Shown: positions 1 to 5,885, numbered from the stretch's first letter. The stretch is DNA of 5,885 bases from an uncultured bacterium (GCA_937928585.1 CALEZK010000466.1:1-5885), one strand, 5' to 3'. Program-made: numbers and translations. Notes: generated by a model not told the origin, from the sequence alone.

Positions 1-273
1 ATCTTTGAGCGCGGTCCGATGCTTGACTTCGAAAGTTTCCTGCAACGCGACAATGTCAAACTTGCGGGTCTCTTCAACGATTCGCGTTACGCGGTATTCC
101 GGTTCCGGGCGTTTGTTTTGTCCCGCGGCAATCCCCGGAAGGAACTGCACGTTATACGTTATCACGCTGAGTTTACCGGGGGCAGGCGTGTCTTGCGCGA
201 CACCAGCAAACGTTGCAAAACATGCGGCAAGCGCCGCGCCGCACACGCGCGCCAATCGGATGCCAAGCGTCAT
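1..273 (-). CDS. Exported endonuclease/exonuclease/phosphatase (EEP) superfamily enzyme, N-terminal part, cut by window edge
   Basis: The first 91 residues of a gene that continues beyond base 1; this gene was read directly from the minus strand. The N-terminus looks like a signal peptide: Arg6 and Arg9, a hydrophobic run to about Ala26, then a possible cleavage before Gln27. LAAC at residues 15-18 also fits a lipobox, so secreted versus lipid-anchored is open. After a short linker, LSVITYNVQFLP (35-46) and DIVALQETFE (73-82) match the first two conserved blocks of the EEP fold (as in DNase I, sphingomyelinase and Mg-dependent phosphodiesterases). Asn41 and Glu79 are the expected metal/active-site residues. 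The catalytic His and Asp residues lie outside the window, so the substrate (nucleic acid, phospholipid or phosphate ester) cannot be told. GGGAG 8 bases before the ATG supports this start. The gene follows the 619-residue gene by 12 bases and is probably co-transcribed. Confidence 0.85.
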   Translation of the reverse strand, partial: MTLGIRLARVCGAALAACFATFAGVAQDTPAPGKLSVITYNVQFLPGIAAGQNKRPEPEYRVTRIVEETRKFDIVALQETFEVKHRTALKD

Positions 274-285
274 AGTCGGAACTCC

Positions 286-2145
286 CTATCGTTTCTTTTT
301 CGCAGGCGCCTTTGCCGGCGCGGGCGCTACGCGCGGCGGCTCCGGCGTGCCCAACGGCGCGGCATTCTGCGCGAACTCAAGCGATCGCGCGCGCCATTCC
401 GCGATCGATGCAACACCCACAGCCTCTATGCCAAGGCCTGCGTCCGCGAGCGATTTCGCTTCCGCTGTCAATCTTGCGACCTCTGCGAGTAGCCAGTCCG
501 CGCGTTCATGTTTCACGTTCGAGCCGCCGGTGCTCGTCAAATACTGCGATTGATATTCGGCGCAACGCGCGGTCGTTTCCTGGAGCAGTTCGATGAACGG
601 TTCGCCGGATTCCTGTTCCAGGACGCACAGGTTGCGCACCAGCCGCGCCAACGCCGCCATCGCCGGCACCGCAACGTCACGGCGCATCGTGCCATCGTGC
701 CACTTCTGTTCAAGCACGGGAAACATGCGCAGCAGCGCGAAAAAAGTGACGCGATCCGTACGACGAAATCCCGACTCCGCAATTGGTCGCAGCACATCGC
801 TGAACTCTTTTGATAAATCCTGTTGCAGCCAACGGTCCTTCAGGAACAGATCGGCCTCCGCGCGCGCAGCATTCCGCGCGTTGTGTGAAAGCAGCGCGCC
901 ACCTTTGCCGGTAATGTACATGGGGGTCTTGCTCACGGTGACGCGCATGGCCTGCGAGATCAGTGGGGGCGCGGGCACCGGGTTATTCCATGCGTCGAAT
1001 GCAGCGAGTTCGGTTGCCTCGCCAAGAAGGATCGTATGATCGGAAGCGACATTATTGGTCCAAAGCACGAGCGTCCACTGATCATCGTTCCGAAATGTCT
1101 TCCCCCGAACGGACCCCGGCGACCCGTAGTCGTTCGAAAAAGTCTGGCCGTTAATGCGGTGCACGAGCGCGCTCACCATTGGATACGCATCCGAGAACGC
1201 GCCGTTTGCGTACAGTGCCTCTCCATCAATTTCGGTAATAATTCCGCCGCCAAGACCGCCGAGCAATTGCCGCATCGAAGAAACGTCCGCATCGTCCGAT
1301 TCCAGCGCGTAGCCTACGGTAAGCGGATATGATTCGTAGCCCGCGCGTTCCGTCACGCTGCGCAGCAAGAGCCTGTCACTCGCGTCATAGTCCGTTGCGC
1401 GGACCACCAGCGTGGACGCAGCGCGCCCCAACCCCCCGGCGAGCAACTCAGGCACATTCGCGGAGGGCGTTAGCAGCATCTCGATGTTGGTGCGGCCACT
1501 CGATTGGCGCAATACGTTTATTGCGGGATCCGCTTCAGGCATGCCACCGTCGGGCAGCGAGATGCGCCAGCCTTCGATCCTGTCCTTTGCAGAATCAATA
1601 AGACTGCCAACCACCGCGGCGTCGTTAACGGTCTTGACGTCCGCGGCAATCGTGAGCTTGAAGCCGTTCGTGAGAGCGTGTTCGTTCTGCGTGGACGCGC
1701 CAACGGTCACGCGTTGGAAAGGTATTCCCCGCATCGCATGAAGCAGTCCCGGATCGCTGCTGCCCACAGCGACGCGAACCGGCGACGCGATTTCGCCATT
1801 GGGCCGTTCGATCCGGCAAAAGACCAGTTCAGACGAAACAGCGCCGCCCCCGGCATCGAGCGAAACCTGTGCGCGATACCGGCCTTTCGACGTAGGGGCG
1901 GAATCCAACGGCATCCAATGCGGCCCACTCGCGCGGAGCGGCAGATCAACCAGTGGCACGACTACCGTCGTCCCGCTATCGCTTACTATGGTTACCTGTC
2001 CCGACGCTTTGCCGTCTTCGCTGGACTTCACCTGAAGGATCACCGGGTCGTCCGCATACACGTACGGCACCGGCTGATCGGGCGCGATCGATACTTCGAT
2101 TGCAGGCGCCGTGAGGACCGCGCATAGAAAAAAAAGGCCAGTCAT
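286..2145 (-). CDS. Large exported protein of unknown function
   Basis: A 619-residue protein that I do not recognise as a named family. It begins with a short hydrophobic signal-like segment (residues 3-15, possible cleavage after Ala15), unusual in having no positive charge before it. Residues 16-120 are rich in short beta-strand-like stretches and read like an Ig-type or fibronectin-like domain. Residues 120-330 are mixed alpha/beta. Residues 355-413, with DDQWTLVLWTNN and later VSKTPMYITGKG, resemble the accessory beta-sandwich that follows the catalytic barrel in several glycoside hydrolases; no catalytic acid pair can be assigned. Residues 423-600 are mainly helical, and the tail (600-619) is rich in Pro, Ala and Lys, ending KKKR. 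The ATG overlaps the stop of the upstream hydrolase gene as ATGA, there is no clear Shine-Dalgarno site and no alternative start just upstream, so translation is probably coupled. The context suggests an envelope or extracellular role. The reading frame is secure; the function is not. Confidence 0.88.
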   Translation of the reverse strand: MTGLFFLCAVLTAPAIEVSIAPDQPVPYVYADDPVILQVKSSEDGKASGQVTIVSDSGTTVVVPLVDLPLRASGPHWMPLDSAPTSKGRYRAQVSLDAGGGAVSSELVFCRIERPNGEIASPVRVAVGSSDPGLLHAMRGIPFQRVTVGASTQNEHALTNGFKLTIAADVKTVNDAAVVGSLIDSAKDRIEGWRISLPDGGMPEADPAINVLRQSSGRTNIEMLLTPSANVPELLAGGLGRAASTLVVRATDYDASDRLLLRSVTERAGYESYPLTVGYALESDDADVSSMRQLLGGLGGGIITEIDGEALYANGAFSDAYPMVSALVHRINGQTFSNDYGSPGSVRGKTFRNDDQWTLVLWTNNVASDHTILLGEATELAAFDAWNNPVPAPPLISQAMRVTVSKTPMYITGKGGALLSHNARNAARAEADLFLKDRWLQQDLSKEFSDVLRPIAESGFRRTDRVTFFALLRMFPVLEQKWHDGTMRRDVAVPAMAALARLVRNLCVLEQESGEPFIELLQETTARCAEYQSQYLTSTGGSNVKHERADWLLAEVARLTAEAKSLADAGLGIEAVGVASIAEWRARSLEFAQNAAPLGTPEPPRVAPAPAKAPAKKKR

Positions 2146-2756
2146 GCGTTCACAAGAAAGGGGTTTGTTCGCCGCTCTACGCCGATCGTCGTCTCGGGGC
2201 CATGCCCGTTATAGACGACTGTATCGTCCGGCAGGGTGAGCAATTTGGTCTTGATCGATTCGATAAGCTGCGGATAGCTACCCCCGGGAAGATCGGTCCG
2301 GCCTATCGATCCCGCGAACAGCACGTCGCCGCTGATGATGAAGCCATCGCCCACGAGCACGATGTGGCCCGGGGAGTGCCCCGGTGCTTCAATCACGGAG
2401 AACGTGACCGATCCAACCGTAACCGTATCGCCTTCTTTGATGAACCGATCCGGATCGGGCGAGGGGCCATACGGCACCCCGAACATCATGCCTTGCTGCG
2501 GTAATGCGCGCAGCAAGGGAAGTTCGTCTTTATGGCAGATAAGTTCGGCGCCTGTGGCCTTCACCAGATCCGCATTCCCGCCGCAATGGTCGCAGTGGCA
2601 ATGCGTATTGACTATCGTCTTTACCGTGTAGCCTTTGATCGCGTCGAGCAGTTCTTCGGTTACTTCGCCCGGATCGATCACCAGTGCTTCACTTCCGTCA
2701 CGCACGACATAGCAATTCGTGACAAACGGCGTTAACTCAAAAGAAAGTAATTCCAT
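2142..2756 (-). CDS. Metallo-beta-lactamase-fold hydrolase, glyoxalase II-like (YcbL type)
   Basis: A 204-residue single-domain hydrolase without a signal peptide, so cytoplasmic. All metal ligands of the fold are visible: the THCHCDH motif at residues 51-57 (His52, His54, Asp56, His57), His127 in APGHSPGH, Asp144 in SGDVLF, and His185 in NGHGPET. The GRTDLPGGS segment (152-160) is typical of short glyoxalase-II-like proteins such as YcbL, which hydrolyse thioesters such as S-lactoylglutathione; the true substrate here is unknown. The length matches these short forms, which lack the C-terminal glutathione-binding domain of classical GloB. Cys53, Cys55 and Cys58 interleave the ligand motif, which is less common. 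The start is set by the family N-terminus and a stop codon immediately upstream; the ribosome site is poor (GGGGA only 3 bases from the ATG). It is the first gene of a probable three-gene leftward operon. Confidence 0.93.
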   Translation of the reverse strand: MELLSFELTPFVTNCYVVRDGSEALVIDPGEVTEELLDAIKGYTVKTIVNTHCHCDHCGGNADLVKATGAELICHKDELPLLRALPQQGMMFGVPYGPSPDPDRFIKEGDTVTVGSVTFSVIEAPGHSPGHIVLVGDGFIISGDVLFAGSIGRTDLPGGSYPQLIESIKTKLLTLPDDTVVYNGHGPETTIGVERRTNPFLVNA

Positions 2757-2857
2757 CTATCCCCGCGATAGGTGTTGGTTGCGCCCATGCATATCGTAAA
2801 CCATTCCGATGCGCCAGAAAAATGCAGCCTGCCTGGCCAAGTTACCTAATGTACGCA

Positions 2858-2895
2858 TTCTGCCAAATAGTTCCCCATTCTGCCGAACTTCTGCC
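2858..2895. repeat. Three spaced direct copies of TTCTGCC, possible operator
   Basis: TTCTGCC occurs at 2858-2864, 2878-2884 and 2889-2895. The first two copies extend to CATTCTGCC (2856-2864 and 2876-2884), and all start-to-start distances are 20 and 11 bases, close to two and one helical turns. This puts the copies on about the same face of the DNA, as expected for a cooperative regulator. No known operator is matched, and chance repetition in a 190-base region is possible. Confidence 0.35.
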
Positions 2896-2933
2896 CGCTC
2901 TTCGGTGTCAAAAAGGCGAGATGACACGAAACA

Positions 2934-2939
2934 AAGGGA
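2934..2939 (+). promoter_or_regulatory. Ribosome binding site that sets the DUF4349 start
   Basis: AAGGGA lies 7 bases before the ATG at 2947. It decides in favour of this start over an in-frame ATG at 2809, whose extra 46 residues are polar, unlike any signal sequence, and would bury the lipoprotein-like signal inside the protein. Confidence 0.7.
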
Positions 2940-2946
2940 AACAAGT

Positions 2947-3870
2947 ATGCGTAACCTGATTATTTTGATTGTTCTTGTCGCCGTCGGGATAGGCTGCGGC
3001 GGGGTCATGCGCCAGGCAGCTTCTAGTCAGGCGGACGAAGCTGTGCCGGCTTCGTCGGCTGCGCCTGCGCAGGAAGCTGAATCGCTTCGCGCGCTTGGTT
3101 ATGCCCCTGATTCGCCGGCGGACGCAATGACACTGGCAAAGGAGGCCACACAAAGCGGTGTCGGTACCGTGGCAAGTTTCGCGGCAAGCCGTCCGGATTT
3201 GTATTTAATCAAGAACGCATCGATCACAATCGAAGCAGAAGATATTCAAGCCGCTACATCGAAGTTGTTGGCGGCGCTTCAGCCTAGCGGCGCATACATT
3301 TCAAACTTGAACGAACATACGGATTCATGGGGTCGGCGCATGGTGACCCTGCAAGTGCGCGTGCCCGCAAACGTGTTCGATTCGTCCATGACGCAACTGG
3401 AATCCTTGGGGAAAGTGCTTGGCAAGCAAGTGTCGACGCAGGATGTGACCGAGGAGTTCGTCGATACGGAATCGCGCACGCGCAATCTGAAAAAGACGGA
3501 AGAGCGTTTGCTCGATCATCTCAATCGCACCGCGAAAGTAGAGGACATCCTGCGCGTGGAACAGGAGTTGACGCGCGTGCGCGAGGAAATCGAAAGAATG
3601 GATGGCCGCCTGCGCTACCTTCAGGATCGCGTATCGTTCTCGACGATCAGCGTGAATATTCAGGAAGCGGCGCCAATACTTCCCGCCGAAACATTCAGCA
3701 CCGCGCAGGAGTTCTCCGAAGCCTCCCGAGTGCTGGTGGCGTTCCTGTTGAGCCTCTGGGCCATGGCGATCTGGGTAATCGTGTGGCTGCCGATACTCGG
3801 CATCGGTGCCGCGGTGCTGTACGGAATGATCCGGCGGATTCGTCGGATGCGTTTTGCGAAAGCGAGCTAA
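2947..3870 (+). CDS. DUF4349 membrane protein with putative lipoprotein signal
   Basis: A 307-residue envelope protein of the DUF4349 family, whose function is not established. Residues 3-16 form a hydrophobic signal ending at Cys17 (GIGC), a loose lipobox in keeping with family members that are lipoproteins. Residues 22-80 are a low-complexity Ala/Ser/Glu linker. The domain covers about 84-241: the ASITIEAEDI strand (91-100), SGAYISN (114-120), RVTL-like strand and RVPANVFD (138-145), LGKVLGKQVSTQDVTEEFVD (154-173), a charged helix likely to form a coiled coil (174-218), and GRLRYLQDRVSFSTISV (220-236), all in the family order. A hydrophobic segment at 261-293 then gives one or two membrane spans, followed by an Arg-rich end (296-303) that should stay in the cytoplasm. 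It stands alone on its strand, and its stop overlaps the stop of the convergent His-rich gene by 4 bases. The family call is firm; lipidation is less sure. Confidence 0.92.
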   Translation: MRNLIILIVLVAVGIGCGGVMRQAASSQADEAVPASSAAPAQEAESLRALGYAPDSPADAMTLAKEATQSGVGTVASFAASRPDLYLIKNASITIEAEDIQAATSKLLAALQPSGAYISNLNEHTDSWGRRMVTLQVRVPANVFDSSMTQLESLGKVLGKQVSTQDVTEEFVDTESRTRNLKKTEERLLDHLNRTAKVEDILRVEQELTRVREEIERMDGRLRYLQDRVSFSTISVNIQEAAPILPAETFSTAQEFSEASRVLVAFLLSLWAMAIWVIVWLPILGIGAAVLYGMIRRIRRMRFAKAS

Positions 3871-4229
3871 CCTTGGCCTGTGTTGACGATGGATACGCTG
3901 CCATGATTGTCGCAATGATCGCCATGCGGATGATGCAGGTGGCCATCCACGAGATAATCCACATGATCGCCATGCGGTACGGCCTCATGGCCGCAGCCGG
4001 GACCGTGAACATGCGTGGCTGCATGTCCTTCGCACGCATGCCCCGAAGTGCATCGGTCCGGATTCTGCGCGCTGACGGGTAGCACATGCGCGTCGTAATG
4101 ATCGCCGTGCGGATGCAGCAAACGCCCGTCTTGCAGGTAGTCCGTGTGTCCGTCATGTTGAATCGCCGTATGGCCGCAGGTGGGACCATGCTCGTGGGTG
4201 TGACCGGAATGGGGATTGCACTCGCTCAT
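3867..4229 (-). CDS. Histidine-rich, duplicated metal-binding protein at the end of the metal-uptake operon
   Basis: A 120-residue protein with 24 His and 6 Cys, and no signal peptide, so probably cytoplasmic. It contains two copies of a 37-residue module (residues 12-48 and 73-109) identical at 24 of 37 positions. Each has HxHGPxCGH, then HxxHxDYLxDG, then HPHGDHxDxH, joined by a linker (49-72) with Cys60 and Cys66. The spacing of His, Cys and Asp points to binding of zinc or a similar ion. I recall short proteins with one such module in other bacteria, sometimes labelled zinc transporter permease, but it has no membrane segment and is not a permease. AGGAAG 6 bases before the ATG at 4229 fixes the start over an in-frame ATG at 4286 that would lie inside the permease gene. 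It follows the permease gene by 25 bases, so co-transcription is likely. A buffer, chaperone or store for the imported metal is inferred, not shown. Confidence 0.88.
   Translation of the reverse strand: MSECNPHSGHTHEHGPTCGHTAIQHDGHTDYLQDGRLLHPHGDHYDAHVLPVSAQNPDRCTSGHACEGHAATHVHGPGCGHEAVPHGDHVDYLVDGHLHHPHGDHCDNHGSVSIVNTGQG
3903..4013 (-). repeat. Second copy of the 37-residue His/Cys module
   Basis: Encodes residues 73-109 of the His-rich protein, the better-preserved copy, with 11 His and Cys79 and Cys106. It lies 183 bases (61 codons) from the first copy. The intergrade at the DNA level includes the 15-base word at 3915-3929 that recurs at 3963-3977 because PHGDH occurs twice in this copy. 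Confidence 0.85.
4086..4196 (-). repeat. First copy of the 37-residue His/Cys module
   Basis: Encodes residues 12-48 of the His-rich protein. It matches the second copy at 24 of 37 positions without gaps. It has Arg and Leu (residues 36 and 38) where the second copy has His97 and His99, and Tyr45 where the second has Cys106, so it offers fewer ligands. Confidence 0.85.
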
Positions 4230-4235
4230 AACTGA

Positions 4236-4241
4236 CTTCCT
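4236..4241 (-). promoter_or_regulatory. Ribosome binding site of the His-rich gene
   Basis: On the minus strand this reads AGGAAG, 6 bases before the ATG at 4229. It lies in the 25-base gap after the permease stop and supports the short 120-residue form of the protein. Confidence 0.7.
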
Positions 4242-4254
4242 GTGTTCGCTCTCT

Positions 4255-5052
4255 TCAAGACCTTTTGCGCACTGCAAGCGCTGCAAAGAAGAGTATAGCC
4301 TGTACCAGAATGATCATCGCCCCCGGCGGCACGTCCGCGGCATGCGCCAGAAAAAAACCGAACACCGGCGTGACGCTGCCGATTGCAATCGACAAAAGCG
4401 TCATGACGCGAAACGAATGCGACAACAGACGCGCAGTCGCAGCGGGTATCACTAGAAACGCGGCGATGAGCAACATGCCGATGATTTTCATCGACACGAC
4501 AATCACCACTGCCATGGCACACGCAAGCGCGTAATCGTGCCAGGCCACGCGCAGCCGATCTGTTTTTGCGAGGTTGCGATCGAAAGATGCATACGCCCAC
4601 GCGCCCCACAGTGGCGCTGTGCACACGGTTCCCGCTGCCAGCGCACCCGCCAGATAGACGTCCGTGCGCGTGATCCAAAGTACCGATCCGAAAAGGTATA
4701 CGTTCGCATCACCCACGTAGCCAGGTCTTAGTTGAATGAAGATGATGCCCAATGCCATGGCAACTGCGAATAGAACGCCGATGACGGTGTCTTCCGCGAG
4801 CGCGGATCGTTCCCGCAGCCAGACGATTGCGATTGCAGCCGCGACGGTAAATGGAACCGCGGTGATCAGGGGCTGCGCATCCAGAAAAATACCGAGTGCC
4901 ACGCCGCCAAACGCGGCGTGCGCAAGGCCGCTGCCCAGAAACGCCATGCGACGCTGAACAATGAACACGCCGAAATAACTCGCAACGAACCCCACGAGCG
5001 CTGTCGCGACCGCGGCGAAGCGCATCGTTTCCAGCGCGAATACATCAAGCAT
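4255..5052 (-). CDS. znuB: Zinc/manganese-type ABC transporter permease (ABC-3 family)
   Basis: A 265-residue integral membrane protein that forms the channel of a metal-uptake ABC transporter. Hydrophobic segments lie at about residues 11-32, 38-57, 61-79, 88-107, 131-153, 174-205, 215-236 and 243-261, in line with the seven to nine spans of the ABC-3 family. Family hallmarks are YFGVFIVQRRMAFLGSGLAH (26-45), the loop MKIIGMLLIAAFLVIPAATA (188-207), which carries the cytoplasmic coupling helix region, and ADVPPGAMIIL (239-249) near the end. The start at 5052 overlaps the ATPase gene by 8 bases and has GGAG 8 bases upstream; a longer in-frame start at 5154 would add 34 charged residues inside the ATPase gene and is unlikely. 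The symbol follows the zinc member of the family; manganese (MntB/SitC-like) cannot be excluded from sequence alone. Confidence 0.92.
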   Translation of the reverse strand: MLDVFALETMRFAAVATALVGFVASYFGVFIVQRRMAFLGSGLAHAAFGGVALGIFLDAQPLITAVPFTVAAAIAIVWLRERSALAEDTVIGVLFAVAMALGIIFIQLRPGYVGDANVYLFGSVLWITRTDVYLAGALAAGTVCTAPLWGAWAYASFDRNLAKTDRLRVAWHDYALACAMAVVIVVSMKIIGMLLIAAFLVIPAATARLLSHSFRVMTLLSIAIGSVTPVFGFFLAHAADVPPGAMIILVQAILFFAALAVRKRS

Positions 5053-5797
5053 CGGCGTTGCTCCGGTGCGTCGCCGCCTGATGCCCGGCGTATCCGAAAA
5101 CTTTGAGTAGCCGGTCTTCTCGCGCCACCTCTTCCGGCGCGCCGAAGGCCGCAAGGCCCCGCTCCATCAGCAACACATGCGACGCATGCACCCGCGCGCC
5201 TTCCCAGTCGTGCGTGATCATCAAGACCGTCGCGCCGTTCGCGCGCCGATAGGCGTCCAACAGGTGATACATGTCCGCCTCGGCCGATACATCCATGCCC
5301 GCGCCCGGCTCATCCAGCACAAGCAGCTTCGGTTCGCGGGCAAGGCTGCGCGCCAGGTACACGCGCTGCAATTCTCCCCCCGAGAGTTTTGAAATGGGCC
5401 GGTCGGCGAGCCGCGCCACGCCGGTGCGCTCCATCGATTTCAGGGCGATGGCACGTTCCGCGGCGGATATGCGCCACGGCCACCCGCGGCGAATGCCGCT
5501 CACGACAAGTTCGATCGCGTGCCCAGGGAAGGTGCGATCGAGTGTCTTCACCTGCGGGACATAGCCAAGCGCCGTTGGGGCAAGGTCGGATGGGTGTCCG
5601 CCGAATACCGTAACGGTTCCATTGTCGGGCGTCTGCAGCCCGAGGATTACATTCAGTAATGTCGTCTTGCCCGCGCCATTCGGGCCGATTATCGCCACGA
5701 ACGCGCCTTCCGGCACGGCGAAACTCACGCCGCGAAGCGCTTCGTAATCGCCAAGCCGAACACTGACCCGCTCGACCGAGACTGCAATGCCGCTCAT
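5045..5797 (-). CDS. znuC: Zinc/manganese-type ABC transporter ATP-binding protein
   Basis: A 250-residue cytoplasmic ATPase that drives the metal importer. Every core motif is present: Walker A GPNGAGKT (38-45), Q-loop Gln82 in YVPQ, signature LSGGELQR (138-145), Walker B LLVLDE (158-163) with catalytic Glu163, D-loop Asp169, and the switch His196 in ITHD. The segment YVPQ, then LDRTFP (86-91), then a VVSG element (98-101) is characteristic of the zinc/manganese branch of ABC ATPases. Length is normal for ZnuC-like proteins. The ATG overlaps the stop of the binding-protein gene as ATGA, with GGAG 9 bases upstream, and its own end overlaps the permease start, so the three proteins are probably made in a coupled fashion. 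The exact metal is not resolved. Confidence 0.94.
   Translation of the reverse strand: MSGIAVSVERVSVRLGDYEALRGVSFAVPEGAFVAIIGPNGAGKTTLLNVILGLQTPDNGTVTVFGGHPSDLAPTALGYVPQVKTLDRTFPGHAIELVVSGIRRGWPWRISAAERAIALKSMERTGVARLADRPISKLSGGELQRVYLARSLAREPKLLVLDEPGAGMDVSAEADMYHLLDAYRRANGATVLMITHDWEGARVHASHVLLMERGLAAFGAPEEVAREDRLLKVFGYAGHQAATHRSNADA
5061..5064 (-). promoter_or_regulatory. Ribosome binding site that sets the permease start
   Basis: GGAG on the minus strand, 8 bases before the ATG at 5052 and inside the end of the ATPase gene. It favours the 265-residue permease over a longer form. Confidence 0.6.
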
Positions 5798-5885
5798 TCC
5801 AATGCGCTCCGCAATTGGCTCGCATTGTAGTCGATCAGTTCGTGATAGGTTCGTCTGCCGTCCGTGCCGCCATTCGGATCCAACT
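5794..5885 (-). CDS. znuA: Metal ABC transporter substrate-binding protein, C-terminal end only
   Basis: Only the last 29 residues lie in the window; this fragment was read by hand because it is too short for an ordinary frame scan. It begins LDPNGGTDGR and continues with RTYHELIDYN, ending in ALE and a stop. This matches the usual C-terminus of cluster A-I (ZnuA/MntC/PsaA-type) binding proteins, where a DPLGG...GR.TY..L..YN..TL pattern forms the last helix. The full protein would be an exported or lipid-anchored high-affinity metal-binding component. Its stop overlaps the ATPase start as ATGA, as expected for the first gene of such an operon. The operon promoter and any Zur- or MntR-type operator lie beyond base 5885. 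Confidence 0.8.
   Translation of the reverse strand, partial: LDPNGGTDGRRTYHELIDYNASQLRSALE

Larger units (their letters stand above)
2757..2946. promoter_or_regulatory. Divergent intergenic region between the hydrolase operon and the DUF4349 gene
   Basis: This 190-base stretch must hold the start signals for the leftward three-gene operon and probably those of the rightward DUF4349 gene. I see no convincing -35/-10 pair on either strand. It contains three copies of TTCTGCC (2858-2864, 2878-2884, 2889-2895), reported separately. No stem-loop terminator is evident. Open frames crossing it have no family resemblance and no ribosome site. Confidence 0.5.

Noticed and set aside
5..553. Open frame of 182 codons on the plus strand across the start of the EEP gene and the end of the 619-residue gene.
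   Set aside because: It spans two well-supported minus-strand genes in antisense and shows no domain or ribosome site.
1504..2127. Open frame of 207 codons on the plus strand opposite the 619-residue gene.
   Set aside because: It lies wholly inside a better-supported gene, has an Arg-rich composition typical of an antisense frame in G+C-rich coding DNA, and has no family resemblance.
2906..2911. Perfect TTGACA on the minus strand, a possible -35 box for the hydrolase operon.
   Set aside because: No acceptable -10 sequence lies 16 to 19 bases downstream (the place is occupied by G+C-rich sequence such as GTTCGG).
3325..3915. Open frame of 196 codons on the minus strand opposite the DUF4349 gene.
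   Set aside because: It is antisense to a gene with a clear family match and overlaps the end of the His-rich gene; composition is rich in Arg, His and Gln without recognisable motifs.
3915..3977. A 15-base direct repeat (3915-3929 and 3963-3977) that could look like iterons or a CRISPR-type array.
   Set aside because: Both copies encode the same PHGDH peptide in one frame, so the repeat is explained by the protein.
4229..4286. Longer N-terminus of the His-rich protein starting at 4286.
   Set aside because: It would overlap the permease gene by about 32 bases and place a good ribosome site inside the coding region; the extra residues lack the His-rich character.

Overview
The window (about 57% G+C by eye) is densely packed bacterial DNA with eight protein-coding genes and no RNA gene, insertion sequence or CRISPR array that I can see. 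The only gene-free stretch longer than about 30 bases is the 190-base divergent region at 2757-2946. Signal peptides, a lipoprotein-like gene and ABC transport genes fit a free-living bacterium, probably one with a Gram-negative envelope. No gene here fixes the phylum. A little-studied lineage of the Planctomycetes/Hydrogenedentes kind would fit, but that is only a guess.

Left block (1-2756, minus strand). Three genes read leftward as one likely operon: a glyoxalase-II-like metallo-beta-lactamase-fold hydrolase (2142-2756), a 619-residue exported protein of unknown function (286-2145, ATGA overlap with the hydrolase), and, 12 bases on, the N-terminal 91 residues of an exported endonuclease/exonuclease/phosphatase-fold enzyme cut by the window edge (1-273).

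Middle (2757-3870). A 190-base divergent intergenic region carries three spaced copies of TTCTGCC, a possible operator. It is followed by the only plus-strand gene, a DUF4349 membrane protein (2947-3870) with a putative lipoprotein signal, a coiled-coil region and a C-terminal membrane anchor.

Right block (3867-5885, minus strand). This is a zinc/manganese-type ABC uptake operon, in transcription order: the tail of a substrate-binding protein (ZnuA-like), the ATPase (ZnuC-like), the permease (ZnuB-like), and a 120-residue histidine-rich protein made of two copies of a 37-residue metal-binding module. The first three genes overlap by 4 and 8 bases, and the fourth follows after 25 bases. The last gene ends tail to tail on the DUF4349 gene, sharing 4 bases. 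The layout suggests metal captured outside the membrane, pumped in by the ABC complex, and bound or buffered in the cytoplasm by the His-rich protein. That last role is inference and is the most interesting point of the window.
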